Shown: piece after piece, positions 10,283 to 18,875 of the stretch
Numbering within the stretch: position 1 is the first letter of the stretch
Layout: every line of letters begins with the position of its first letter
Source: Bacillota bacterium
GTDB taxonomy: Bacteria; Bacillota; Clostridia; DSM-8532
NCBI GenBank assembly: GCA_023440865.1
Contig: JAEXRM010000033.1
Location: 14,462 to 78,461, forward strand
DNA length: 64,000 nt
Direction of reading: 5' to 3'
Translations under genes and position numbers: made by a program
The notes under the pieces: model-generated
Told to the model about the DNA's origin: nothing
What the model saw: only the letters and a program-made list of their open reading frames with translations
The model's database searches: none

Positions 10283-10333
10283 TCGATTTGGACCGGTTGC
10301 ATAAGGAATCCAACGTTCCCGGTGAAAAAGCGA

Positions 10334-10369
10334 ACCGCGTGCTTCATGCGCTTCCCATGAGCACGCGGT
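10334..10369 (-). terminator. Rho-independent terminator of the sensor operon
   Basis: Perfect 10-bp stem ACCGCGTGCT / AGCACGCGGT followed on the minus strand by TCGCTTTTTC. It lies 60 bases after the second binding-protein gene and separates the regulatory operon from the transporter operon. Confidence 0.75.
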
Positions 10370-10428
10370 GCTTCGTAATATTTCAACCGGTTGTCGTAAA
10401 ATATCGGATTCGGTCCGCGCCTTGCTTG

Positions 10429-11424
10429 TCAGTAATCCCGCTTCTCGATCATGCCCTTTGTGATGGTGTAGTAGTCAAAGACCGTCTCATCGACATATTG
10501 CTTCCGTTCCACGGACTGACCGAGCCACAGCTTCTTGATGACCGTGTCGACATAGGGTCCCTGCAGCGGGTTGCATTCCACATTCAGCGCAATCCTGCCC
10601 TCAAAGCAGTATTCGAGCCCCTTCCGGGTTGCATCGAAGGAGATGACGATCACGCCGTCATCCGGATTGCATCTGAGGCCTGCCTCTTCCAGCGCGTCGA
10701 TCGCACCGAGCGCCTCGCCGTCGTTCTCGCAGTATACGACGTCGATCTCCTTCGTCTGCCTGAGAATGGACCCCATGACCTCGTAGGCCTTGGCTCTTGT
10801 GAAATCGCCGCATTCCTGCCCGACAATCCGCCATTTCGGATTCTTCACGATCGCCTGTTCCAGCGCGGCGGTCCGGTTGATTTGAGCCGTGGAGCCGATC
10901 GTACCCTGCAGGTGGACGATGCGGATGTCATCCTCCGTCCGCTCCTGCTTCTTCAGCAGCGCTTCCAGCCATGCGACCGCCTTGTCGCCCTCGCTGCGGA
11001 AGTCCGAGCCGATATAGGCACGGTACAGGCTCTCATCGGACACCACGATGTCGCGGTCGATCACGATGACCGGAATGCCGGCCTCCTTCGCCTCCTGCAG
11101 CACCGAGTCCCAGCCGGTCTCCACACGGGGGGAGAAGACAATGTAATCGACATCCTGCTGGATGAAGTTGCGGATCGCCTTGATCTGGTTCTCCTGCAGG
11201 TTGCGCGCGTCATCGAACAGCAGCTCGTAGCCGTTCTCCTCGTTCAGCACCGCCTTCATGCTTTCGGTGTTGGCAACCCGCCATTCCGATTCGGCGCCGA
11301 CCTGGGAAAAACCGACGACGATCGGTTCCCGGGCGGATGAACCCACCACGGGCGCCGCTCCCTGTCCGCATCCGAAGAGCAGGAACGGAAGGCACAGGAT
11401 TGTCGCTAGCCGTCTTCTGATCAT
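10429..11424 (-). CDS. sugar-binding lipoprotein of the sensor operon (YtfQ-like paralogue)
   Basis: Predicted 331-residue lipoprotein (LLFGC, Cys19) of the same periplasmic-binding family as the protein at 9185-10201, with which it shares blocks such as an ESE/WR.AN segment and NRTAAL. It starts inside the stop of the histidine kinase gene (ATGA overlap), with GGAGATGG upstream. Translational coupling to the kinase and separation from the transporter by a terminator suggest that it presents the sugar to the kinase rather than feeding the pore. That role is inferred. Confidence 0.88.
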   Translation of the reverse strand: MIRRRLATILCLPFLLFGCGQGAAPVVGSSAREPIVVGFSQVGAESEWRVANTESMKAVLNEENGYELLFDDARNLQENQIKAIRNFIQQDVDYIVFSPRVETGWDSVLQEAKEAGIPVIVIDRDIVVSDESLYRAYIGSDFRSEGDKAVAWLEALLKKQERTEDDIRIVHLQGTIGSTAQINRTAALEQAIVKNPKWRIVGQECGDFTRAKAYEVMGSILRQTKEIDVVYCENDGEALGAIDALEEAGLRCNPDDGVIVISFDATRKGLEYCFEGRIALNVECNPLQGPYVDTVIKKLWLGQSVERKQYVDETVFDYYTITKGMIEKRDY

Positions 11425-12986
11425 GTCGCCATCTCCTTGTCGGCCGTTGTCATCGGTATCGTCACGATCACCCGCGTGCCCTGGTCGGGCGCGCTCGTCA
11501 GCGTCAATCCGTACGCTTCCCCGAAGAGGATCCGGATCCGCTGGTGAACCGCCCGCAGGCCGAAGCCTTCACCCTTGCCGTCCATCAGCATGTCCCGCAT
11601 TTCCCCGAGGCGTTCCGCCGACATGCCTGCCCCGTCGTCCGCCACGACCAAAACCAGGTCGTCGCCCTCCGTCGCGCAGGTCACATGGATGGTGCCCTTG
11701 CGGCGCCGGTTCTTGATGCCGTGGTACAGCGCGTTCTCCACGAGGGGCTGCAGCGTGAGCTTGGGCAGGATGTAGTCTTCCAGAGCCGCGGGGATGTCGA
11801 TGTCGTACGACATGAGATCGCGGTACCGCATCTGCTGGATTTCCAGATAGCTGCGGATGTGCTGCGCCTCCTCCGCGAGGGTGATGACGTTCTGTCCGCG
11901 GCTGAGGGAGAACCGGAAGAAATTGGACAGGCTGCTCACCATCCGGACCGCCTCGGCGATCTCCCCGGACTCGATGAGCCAGATGATCGTGTCGAGCGTG
12001 TTGTAGAGAAAGTGCGGATTGATCTGCGCCTGCAGCAGCGCCAGCTCGGTCCGGCGACGCTGCTTCTCCTGCTCGGCGTTCGTGTCGATCAGCCGTTTCA
12101 GATGGCCGACCATGTTCTCGATGCCATCCGAAAGCAGCTGCACCTCCTCCACTTCGGCCCCGACGGGCTCGCAGACGAGCAGGCTTCCCTTGCCGATCGC
12201 CTCGAGCCGGTCGCAGATGTGGTCGATCGGATCGACGATGCGGCTGCTGAGCTGCCGCGACTTGGCCAGAAGAAAGTACAACAGTCCCATGGACAGGATG
12301 ACGATCCCGACGATCAGCATGATCATGTTCGTGACCATGGAGGATTGCAGCGCGTTCAGATGCGCCGCCTCGTAATACAGGTAGGTGTACATGTAGTCCT
12401 GGATCAGCCCCGTCATGATGTAGACGTTCTTGCTCAACTGGTCCATGCGCGCGTCATAGTCATCGGTCTGCGCAATTTGCTGCATCTTGTCCTTGAGGTT
12501 CTTGCACAGGCTCAGCACGCTGCGGATGGCGCGAAGGCTTTCCTTTTCCGTGGTCGTTTCCAGCAGCCGGCTTGCGATCGCCTCCGCGGATTCCACCTCG
12601 TCGATCACGTTGGGCAGCCCCTCGGAATACTGGCTGTCGATGACGAAATGGTACATCTTGTTGTCGACGACGTCCTTGAAGTTCTGGTTGAAATCCGATG
12701 CCACCGTGACATTGTTGAGGATGGCGTGGTACTTCAGGGCATAGCTGATGCCGGTGAACGCGATGGCGATGACGGCGATCATCGGCGGCAGGGCGACAAA
12801 CAGGATCATCCGCCACAGCTTGCTCTGCAGGGTCACCTTCGCCTTGTTCCCGGCAGATGGCGATTTCCCGTCCGGGGACGGTTTCTCCTCAGGGGTCAGC
12901 TTCCCCTTCCCGCCCGGAGCGGGTTTCCTTTCCGGCGCTGCCTTGCCGCCCGGCTGCACATGTTCCATCGGTGGACGTTTTCCCAT
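11421..12986 (-). CDS. YesM-type sensor histidine kinase
   Basis: Predicted 521-residue membrane kinase. The cytoplasmic N-terminus (first about 45 residues) is rich in Pro/Lys and built of irregular P-x-x-K steps. A helix follows near 55-75, then an extracytoplasmic sensor, a second helix near 210-230 and a HAMP region. The His_kinase domain has QINPHFLYN (phospho-His near residue 327), and the HATPase has VENALYHG and DDGAGM. Its ATG sits in TGATG with the response regulator stop; a GTG three bases earlier is also possible. It should phosphorylate the regulator encoded just upstream. Confidence 0.93.
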   Translation of the reverse strand: MGKRPPMEHVQPGGKAAPERKPAPGGKGKLTPEEKPSPDGKSPSAGNKAKVTLQSKLWRMILFVALPPMIAVIAIAFTGISYALKYHAILNNVTVASDFNQNFKDVVDNKMYHFVIDSQYSEGLPNVIDEVESAEAIASRLLETTTEKESLRAIRSVLSLCKNLKDKMQQIAQTDDYDARMDQLSKNVYIMTGLIQDYMYTYLYYEAAHLNALQSSMVTNMIMLIVGIVILSMGLLYFLLAKSRQLSSRIVDPIDHICDRLEAIGKGSLLVCEPVGAEVEEVQLLSDGIENMVGHLKRLIDTNAEQEKQRRRTELALLQAQINPHFLYNTLDTIIWLIESGEIAEAVRMVSSLSNFFRFSLSRGQNVITLAEEAQHIRSYLEIQQMRYRDLMSYDIDIPAALEDYILPKLTLQPLVENALYHGIKNRRRKGTIHVTCATEGDDLVLVVADDGAGMSAERLGEMRDMLMDGKGEGFGLRAVHQRIRILFGEAYGLTLTSAPDQGTRVIVTIPMTTADKEMAT

Positions 12987-14641
12987 CACGGCCTGTTCCC
13001 CCGTCGATACTCGCTCGGCGTGCAGCCGGCCACCTTGCGGAAAACGAAACTGAAGTAGTGCGGATCCTTGTACCCCACCGCAGCCGCGATTTCACTGGAA
13101 CGCAGATCCGTCTGCCGGAGCAGGCGCCTGGCTTCATCGATGCGTTTTCCCGTCAGGTGCTCGATGAATGTCTGGCCCATCTCCTGGCTGAACATCGCCG
13201 AGAAGTAGTTCGGGCTGATGTTCACCTGCCTTGCGACCCGGTCCAGCGAGATCGTCTCCTCCCGGTAATGCGCGTCCATGAACTGGATCGCCTGCTGCAG
13301 CAGGTTGCTCTGCCGTTTCCTGTTTTCACCGTCCCGTTTCGCAATTGCCTGGCGGAGGACCCGGTGTGCGGTCTTCCGCGCAGCTTCCGGGCTCGACGTC
13401 TCCCGGTCGGCCTGCGGCTTGCCGCCCTCCGCGCCCGTGGCGCCGGATTCCTGCCGGGTTTCGAGTGGCCAGAAATCCTCCCCGCGGCAGCCGATCGAGT
13501 ACAGATACTCCGCCGCCGCGTAACAGATCGTCATGGCCAGGTACTTGTTGTACAACGGCAGTTCGGCATCCTCGCCCGCGCTGAGCAGCAGCTGGTCGAT
13601 GAAGCGCTCGATCTCCTGTTCCGTGCCGCCCGTCAGGAACAGATGAATCCGCTCGCGGTCGATCTCCACGTTCCCTGTGCCCGTGCTCGGGCTGTCCCCC
13701 TTGCGGAAGCTTCGGATGCTGGCTTCCGTCAGGACATGCTCGTCGGGGCACAGGTAGCGGTAGGACAGCACGCGGTTCGCGTCGGCGAAGCACGCGGGGA
13801 GGGAGCCCAGCCGCGCGACCGGCGTGCCGGCCGCGATGTGCCAGCCGACATCCTGTACGGCACCCGTGCAGAGGTCCTGAATGTTTCCGACGCACGCCTG
13901 CGTCCGCCGCGTGATGTCATCCGGGCTGCCCTTGACCAAAACCGCGTAGGTTGTGATGTTCCAGCGAAACAGGATGAATTCGGGATGGTTGACGACAAAC
14001 TGCGTGACCTGGTCCTGCACCTGGGCCAGCACATCGGTGTAGCGTTCCGGCGCGCTGCCGTCGAACGCCTTGCTGCTGAGCGAATAGAGCACGATGTTGT
14101 AGCACGGCGCGTTGACGTCGATACCCAGCGAACGGGCGGCTTCGGTGATCTCCGAGACGGTCGGGCCTCCGACAACGAGTTTCTCAAAGAAACGCCTGCG
14201 CGAATCGAGCTCGTATTCCCGCGCTTCCTGGGCGAACCGTGCGACATAGGCCTGCTGCTCCAGCTCGGCCTGCATCTTCTGGCGAAGCGCCGTCAGGATC
14301 TCCGCCAGCTTGTCCTTGAGGATGGGCTTGAGCAGGTATTGCTCCACGCCCAGCCCGATGGCCTGCTGCGCGTATGAAAAGTCATCATACCCGCTGATGA
14401 TGACGATCCGGGTCTTGGGAAACTCCCGGCGGACCAGCTCGCTCAGGGCAAGCCCGTCCATGAACGGCATCTTGATGTCGGTGATGAGCAGGTCCGGCTG
14501 GATCTGGCGTATCAGCGGCAGTGCGAGCTCGCCGTCCGGGGCGTCGCCGGCGTACTCGAAGCCGTACTGCTCCCAGGGGATGTTCCTGCGGATGCCCTCG
14601 CGAACGACCACTTCGTCCTCAACCAGAAAGACCTTGAACAT
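12986..14641 (-). CDS. YesN-type response regulator with AraC DNA-binding domain
   Basis: Predicted 551-residue regulator: receiver domain at residues 1-120 (phospho-acceptor Asp55 in ITDIKMPFMDG), a long middle region and a C-terminal AraC double helix-turn-helix (NISPNYFSAMFSQEMG and KDPHYFSFVFRK). It is the first gene of the regulator-kinase-binding protein operon, overlapping the kinase gene by one base. It probably activates the sugar transporter promoter near 10254-10282. GAAGGGAAT precedes the ATG. The three-gene sensor set beside a YtfQRT-like transporter recurs in Clostridia. Confidence 0.93.
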   Translation of the reverse strand: MFKVFLVEDEVVVREGIRRNIPWEQYGFEYAGDAPDGELALPLIRQIQPDLLITDIKMPFMDGLALSELVRREFPKTRIVIISGYDDFSYAQQAIGLGVEQYLLKPILKDKLAEILTALRQKMQAELEQQAYVARFAQEAREYELDSRRRFFEKLVVGGPTVSEITEAARSLGIDVNAPCYNIVLYSLSSKAFDGSAPERYTDVLAQVQDQVTQFVVNHPEFILFRWNITTYAVLVKGSPDDITRRTQACVGNIQDLCTGAVQDVGWHIAAGTPVARLGSLPACFADANRVLSYRYLCPDEHVLTEASIRSFRKGDSPSTGTGNVEIDRERIHLFLTGGTEQEIERFIDQLLLSAGEDAELPLYNKYLAMTICYAAAEYLYSIGCRGEDFWPLETRQESGATGAEGGKPQADRETSSPEAARKTAHRVLRQAIAKRDGENRKRQSNLLQQAIQFMDAHYREETISLDRVARQVNISPNYFSAMFSQEMGQTFIEHLTGKRIDEARRLLRQTDLRSSEIAAAVGYKDPHYFSFVFRKVAGCTPSEYRRGNRP

Positions 14642-14831
14642 GCCGGCATTCCCTTCTTCTGAAGTATCCGCTTTCCGACCGGATTGGGGAACCCATGGTA
14701 TGGCGGCATCCCCATCCTGTCATTTATATCATAACCGGCGGGTGGTTTTCTTTCGATTTTGGTGTTGTTTCTATCGGACCCCGAGGCTGCTCCGCAGGAA
14801 ATCAAACGTCACGTCCGCATGTGCATCCCCC

Positions 14832-15266
14832 ATGCCCCTGATGTCCGGCAGCGGATTCGGCGGCAAGGTACTGCTGGTCGGGGTGACGCACAAGGCGAAC
14901 ACCCTGCTTCACCTGGCCGAATCCATCGCCGGCATGCCGTATGTGCGTCTCCCCTACGACGCCTCCTGGGGGCCCGACGTGCAGGTGGCGCAACGTGACG
15001 GCACGGTTGTGCGCTACGCCCAGCGCGAGTTCCCCGGCTGCAGCAGCCGTTTCGGCCTGATAGCGGACTCCTTGCAACAAAACGGGCTGGTACGTCATGG
15101 CAAGCTTGGGGGTGCGGACACGCAATTGATGGATGCCGCCGGTCTGGTTGATACGGCCGTCGCGCTGCTTCGCCAGAACAACGGCCTCTTCCTTTGCACG
15201 GACGAGTCATGCCCCTGCTGCCCCGCCCGTCGCGCCCTGCTGGCCGAGCTGGGCCGGCCGGGATGA
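14832..15266 (+). pseudogene. AAC(3)-family aminoglycoside acetyltransferase, C-terminal remnant
   Basis: The frame encodes about 144 residues matching the C-terminal half of AAC(3)/YokD N-acetyltransferases: GKVLLVGVTHKANTLLHLAE, then an HGKLGGADTQLMDA segment and a Cys-rich tail. The family is normally about 260-280 residues; the N-terminal acetyl-CoA-binding half is absent, and the upstream DNA in this frame is only the antisense of the response regulator gene. No ribosome site precedes ATG 14832. It looks like a truncated relic, so resistance is not expected. The C-terminal match is clear to me; calling it a pseudogene is inference. Confidence 0.65.
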
Positions 15267-15481
15267 CGCGGTGCCGACCTGGATGACGCGGGGCCGGGAC
15301 GCGCTGACTGTCATGAGTATACCTTCCCGACCTTCATGCCGACTTGAACCGATTCGGCAAAACTGAACCATCGACACTTTTCCGTCCGCCGCGCGGCATC
15401 ATGCCGGGTGGCAATGACGGTTTCCCGGCATGCGCATTCGCCCGGGGAGCATGCAGCATACCGACAGGAACGAAAAACCCT

Positions 15482-15531
15482 TTGACATCTCCGGGACATA
15501 GGATATATTCTATATAGAGATAATTCGATAT
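15482..15531 (+). promoter_or_regulatory. promoter and likely ArsR operator of the first arsenic operon
   Basis: TTGACA (15482-15487), 16 bases, TATATT (15504-15509), overlapped and followed by AT-rich sequence with a CTATATAG palindrome (15510-15517) and a TCGATAT half-site. The AT-rich patch stands out from the surrounding GC-rich DNA and lies where ArsR repressors usually bind. The stretch from 15267 to 15481 holds no gene or clear signal apart from two copies of GGATGACGCGG. Confidence 0.7.
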
Positions 15532-15581
15532 GTGGATCATTCCATGTCACACACCGCCTGAGCCGTGATCCGAGGTGAATC

Positions 15582-16040
15582 ATGACGCATATGCCCGACG
15601 CCCTGCCCGTCTTCAAGGCCCTGGCTGACGAAACACGCCTGCAGATTGTCGAGATGCTTGCAGAAGGAGAGTTCTGCGCCTGCAAGCTGCTGGAGCATTT
15701 CCACTTCACGCAGCCGACCCTTTCCTACCACATGCGGATCCTGACTGGCAGCGGCTTGGTCCGCGCCGTGCGGGACGGCTCCTGGATGCGTTATTCCCTG
15801 ATTCCGGAGCGGTTTGCCCAGGTGCGCGACTTCTTTTCCGACTTGTCCGGCCGTACCGTGGAGCCGAACCGCCAACCGGATCCCTGCCAGTGTCCGGCCC
15901 CGTTGCCCGAGGCCTGTACGGTTCCGGCGTCCCGGGCATCCCGGGCCTCCCGGGCGTCCCGAGCTTCCCGGGCGTCCCAGGCTTCCCAGGCGGCCCAGGC
16001 TTCATCGGTAGCCCCGGCATCCTCGACAACGACCAGGTGA
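15582..16040 (+). CDS. arsR: ArsR-family metalloregulator with repetitive C-terminal tail
   Basis: Predicted 152-residue winged-helix repressor. The DNA-binding domain covers residues 5-95, and Cys32-Ala-Cys34 (FCACKLL) is the trivalent arsenic site of ArsR proteins. A CQC motif and another Cys follow near residues 107-117. The last 35 residues are low complexity, essentially repeated Ser-Arg-Ala, encoded by a 9-bp tandem repeat. GAGGTG precedes ATG 15582. Autoregulation through the promoter at 15482 is likely. The tail is absent from ordinary ArsR proteins of about 110 residues. Confidence 0.88.
   Translation: MTHMPDALPVFKALADETRLQIVEMLAEGEFCACKLLEHFHFTQPTLSYHMRILTGSGLVRAVRDGSWMRYSLIPERFAQVRDFFSDLSGRTVEPNRQPDPCQCPAPLPEACTVPASRASRASRASRASRASQASQAAQASSVAPASSTTTR
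15928..15999 (+). repeat. 9-bp tandem repeat, eight copies
   Basis: Units of the form CNTCCCGGG (for example CGTCCCGGG, CCTCCCGGG, CTTCCCAGG) lie inside the 3' end of arsR. In the arsR frame they encode Ser-Arg-Ala/Ser-Gln-Ala repeats. In the frame that runs on into the permease they encode collagen-like Gly-X-Pro triplets. Confidence 0.9.
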
Positions 16041-16081
16041 AAGGCCTGCTGCGCCTTCATGCGACAGAACAGGAGCGAGAC

Positions 16082-17104
16082 ATGATATTTGATGCAATCA
16101 AGCTGTTCTTCACCACCCTGAATGACATCCTGCTGAAGATGACCTGGCTGTCGGAGCTGATCCGCCTGCTGGTCGAGCGCGTGTTCGGACTTTCGACCGC
16201 CGATCGGTTCGGCGGCAGCCTCCACTTCTTTCTGTATGACGTGGTCAAGATCTTCATCCTGCTGTCGGTGCTGATCTTCACGGTCTCCTATATCCAGAGC
16301 TTCTTCCCCCCGGAGCGCACCAGAAGGATCCTGGGCGGCTTCAAGGGCATTCCCGCCAACATCCTGGGTGCACTGCTCGGCACCATCACCCCGTTCTGTT
16401 CCTGCTCATCCATCCCCCTGTTCATCGGCTTCACCAACGCCGGCCTGCCACTCGGGGTCACATTCTCGTTTCTGATCTCCTCCCCGCTGGTGGATCTTGC
16501 GTCCGTCCTGCTGCTGGCCAGCATCTTCAACTGGCGCATCGCGCTGGCGTACGTGGTGGTGGGACTCGTGCTGGCGGTGGCCGGCGGTACCGCGATCAGC
16601 GCGTTGAAGCTGGAAAAGTACGTTGAGCCCTTCGTCTACGGCAGCAAGGCCGTTGCGGCGGAGGAAGCCACCCTGACCTTCGCGGAGCGGGTGCGCTACG
16701 CGCGGGAGCAGGTGCTCGAGATCATCCGCAAGGTCTGGCTCTATGTGCTCATCGGCGTCCTGATCGGCGCCGCCATCCACAACTACATCCCCGCCGACAT
16801 CATCACGGCGGTGCTCGGACAGCAGAACGCCTTTTCCGTGCCCATCGCCACGGCGGTCGGCATCCCCATGTACGCCGACATCTTCGGCACGCTGCCCATC
16901 GCCGAGGCGCTGGTCGGCAAGGGCGTCGGACTGGGCACCGTGCTTTCCTTCATGATGGCCGTCACGGCGCTGTCGCTTCCCTCGCTCATCCTGCTGAAGA
17001 AGGTCGTGAAGCTGCGGCTGCTGGTGATCTTCACCGGCATCGTCAGCATCGGCATCCTGGTGATCGGTTATGTGTTCAACGCCATCTCGTTCCTGTTCCT
17101 GTGA
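16082..17104 (+). CDS. ArsP/YraQ-type permease (DUF318)
   Basis: Predicted 340-residue membrane permease with about eight to ten helices. The hallmark TPFCSCSSIPLFIGF lies near residue 107; in ArsP the paired cysteines of this loop bind trivalent organoarsenicals for efflux. AGGAG (16071-16075) gives ATG 16082. The same frame is open back to a GTG at 15890, which would add 64 residues including a collagen-like stretch, but that GTG has no ribosome site. It follows arsR by 41 bases and is probably co-transcribed. Specificity for methylarsenite rather than another soft metal is inferred from context. Confidence 0.85.
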   Translation: MIFDAIKLFFTTLNDILLKMTWLSELIRLLVERVFGLSTADRFGGSLHFFLYDVVKIFILLSVLIFTVSYIQSFFPPERTRRILGGFKGIPANILGALLGTITPFCSCSSIPLFIGFTNAGLPLGVTFSFLISSPLVDLASVLLLASIFNWRIALAYVVVGLVLAVAGGTAISALKLEKYVEPFVYGSKAVAAEEATLTFAERVRYAREQVLEIIRKVWLYVLIGVLIGAAIHNYIPADIITAVLGQQNAFSVPIATAVGIPMYADIFGTLPIAEALVGKGVGLGTVLSFMMAVTALSLPSLILLKKVVKLRLLVIFTGIVSIGILVIGYVFNAISFLFL

Positions 17105-17238
17105 CCGGCAAAGTCCTGAACGCCATCCCGCTCCTGTTCCCGTGACCGGCCAAGTCCAGAGCGCCATCCCGTTCCGGTTCCCGTGACCGGCCAAGTCCTG
17201 AACGCCATCCCGTTCCGGTTCCCGCTATCGGCCATGCG
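17095..17238 (+). repeat. 41-bp tandem repeat overlapping the permease stop codon
   Basis: Three 41-bp units (17095-17135, 17136-17176, 17177-17217) and a partial fourth. Each begins GTTCC(C/T)GTGACCGGC and contains an AACGCCATCCC block. The first unit includes the last codons and TGA of the permease, and the preceding coding sequence (AACGCCATCTCGTTCCT) resembles the unit end, so the array appears to be an expansion of the gene's 3' end. Confidence 0.9.
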
Positions 17239-17295
17239 TGTTGCCTCAAGCATCCGGTGTGGCAGACTTCTCACGATGAAAAGGAGGAAAAAATC

Positions 17296-17532
17296 ATGTC
17301 CAAGACCTGGTACCCCGTCATTGATGCCGCCACCTGCACGGAATGCGGCGCCTGCGTGAACAAGTGCACGCACAAGGTCTACAACAGGGCATCCGCCCCG
17401 AAGCCCGTCGTTGTCTTCCCGGAAGGCTGCGTGACCGGCTGTCATGGCTGCGCATCCCTCTGCCCCACCGGGTCGATCCGCTATTTCGGTGATACGGAGG
17501 CCAGCATGCCGGGAGATGGCTGCCGTGGGTAA
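17296..17532 (+). CDS. small ferredoxin-like 4Fe-4S protein
   Basis: Predicted 78-residue soluble protein with a CTECGACVNKC cluster motif at about residues 16-26, a CVTGCHGC motif near 47-54 and a final CPTG. The Cys spacing suggests two 4Fe-4S clusters. AAGGAGG (17281-17287) precedes ATG 17296. Its 3' end overlaps the thioredoxin gene. It probably passes electrons within the arsenic/redox operon; the partner is unknown. Confidence 0.8.
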   Translation: MSKTWYPVIDAATCTECGACVNKCTHKVYNRASAPKPVVVFPEGCVTGCHGCASLCPTGSIRYFGDTEASMPGDGCRG

Positions 17533-18100
17533 GGCCAAGGCCAGGATCGTCATCATCGGCCTGATCCTTGCCGGCATCGCGGCGATCTACCTGGTCAAGC
17601 AGGCGGATCGCAACAACGCAGCCGCTTCCCTTTCCGGCGCGCAAGAAACGGGGGCCTCCGGTTCGGTTGATCCGAAATGGCTGACGGAAGCATATGATCT
17701 GGATGCCACCACCACATTGGACGTGGAAGCGCTGAAGAAAGACGGCCTGCCGATCATCGTGGATTTCGGCGCGGATTCCTGTGTTCCCTGCAAGGAGATG
17801 GCACCGGTTCTGGCTGAGCTGAACCGGACGCTGCGGGGACGCGCCATCGTGAAGTTCGCCGATGTCTGGAAGAACGCCGACATCGTTCAGGGGTATCCGG
17901 TCCGAGCCATCCCCACGCAATTCTTCTTCGACGCGGCAGGAAAACCGTATGTTCCGAAGGATGTTCAAACCGCCCAGGAAAACGGATTCCTGCTGTATAC
18001 CCACAAGGACACCGGCGAGCACCTGCTGACCGCACACGAAGGCGGATTGACCCGGGAGGCGCTCCTGGCGGTACTCGAGGAGATGGAAGCGGATGATTGA
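17516..18100 (+). CDS. membrane-anchored thioredoxin-like protein
   Basis: Predicted 194-residue protein: a transmembrane or uncleaved signal helix at about residues 8-25, a Ser/Ala-rich spacer, then a thioredoxin fold with the active site CVPC (Cys89, Cys92) and the cis-Pro region RAIPTQFFF. The catalytic domain is expected outside the membrane, where CcdA (next gene, 8-bp overlap) could keep it reduced. ATG 17516 has GGGAG directly against it, so GTG 17525, nine bases from GGGAG, may be the real start. It overlaps the ferredoxin gene by 17 bases. Confidence 0.85.
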   Translation: MAAVGKAKARIVIIGLILAGIAAIYLVKQADRNNAAASLSGAQETGASGSVDPKWLTEAYDLDATTTLDVEALKKDGLPIIVDFGADSCVPCKEMAPVLAELNRTLRGRAIVKFADVWKNADIVQGYPVRAIPTQFFFDAAGKPYVPKDVQTAQENGFLLYTHKDTGEHLLTAHEGGLTREALLAVLEEMEADD

Positions 18101-18785
18101 CGCCTGGCTGGAAGCACTCGGCCGCACACTGGCCACGCAAGCAGGCCTGGCGCCCCTGCTTGCGTTGATGGCCGGCCTGCTGACCGCCTTCACCCCCTGT
18201 TCGCTCTCGAGCGTGCCGCTGGTCATCGCCTATGTGGGCGGAACAACCGGCACCTCCGGCAAGCAGGCCTTCCGGTACTCGTTGGCCTTCTGTGCCGGCA
18301 CCACGGTCACCTTCACCGTGCTCGGCACCTTGGCCGCGCTTCTCGGGAGAATCATGCAGGCCGGCGGTTCCTGGTGGTATGTCGCACTTGGCATCCTGAT
18401 GACGCTGATGGCGCTGCAAACCTGGGAGATCGTCATGGTGATCCCCCAGAACGGCGCCATCGGAAACAATCCGCGCCGTGGTCTCCTGGGCGCGGCCATC
18501 GCCGGTTTGCTTGCCGGCCTGTTCGCCTCTCCGTGCGCCACACCGGTTTTGGTGGTATTGCTCGCGATGGTGGCCAGACAGGGAGAGCTGTTGCAGGGCG
18601 TTTTGCTTCTGCTGCTGTATGCGCTCGGTCACAGCCTGTTGTTCATGATCGCGGGCACGTCGGTCGGCTTTGTCCGCAAGGTCATGGAGGCGCCCGCCTT
18701 CGGGCGGTACAACGCACTGTTCAAAGGCATTTCCGGCCTCGTCATCCTTTTGTTGGCCGGATACATGTTCTATCTTGGGTTTTAG
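18093..18785 (+). CDS. ccdA: CcdA-type thiol-disulfide transmembrane transporter
   Basis: Predicted 230-residue membrane protein with six helices. The two redox cysteines lie in the family's motifs FTPCSLSS and SPCATPVL, which carry electrons from cytoplasmic thioredoxin to the outside. It overlaps the membrane thioredoxin by eight bases, a strong hint that the thioredoxin is its client. No cytochrome c maturation genes are nearby, so the context favours thiol chemistry linked to arsenic. Confidence 0.9.
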   Translation: MIDAWLEALGRTLATQAGLAPLLALMAGLLTAFTPCSLSSVPLVIAYVGGTTGTSGKQAFRYSLAFCAGTTVTFTVLGTLAALLGRIMQAGGSWWYVALGILMTLMALQTWEIVMVIPQNGAIGNNPRRGLLGAAIAGLLAGLFASPCATPVLVVLLAMVARQGELLQGVLLLLLYALGHSLLFMIAGTSVGFVRKVMEAPAFGRYNALFKGISGLVILLLAGYMFYLGF

Positions 18786-18875
18786 GCAATGCACGGGGCA
18801 TTCGGATGGTGCCATGCACCAGGATCCCGTCACCGCCACACGGAGTGCCGCATGACTTGATCTACCGCGGCGCGT

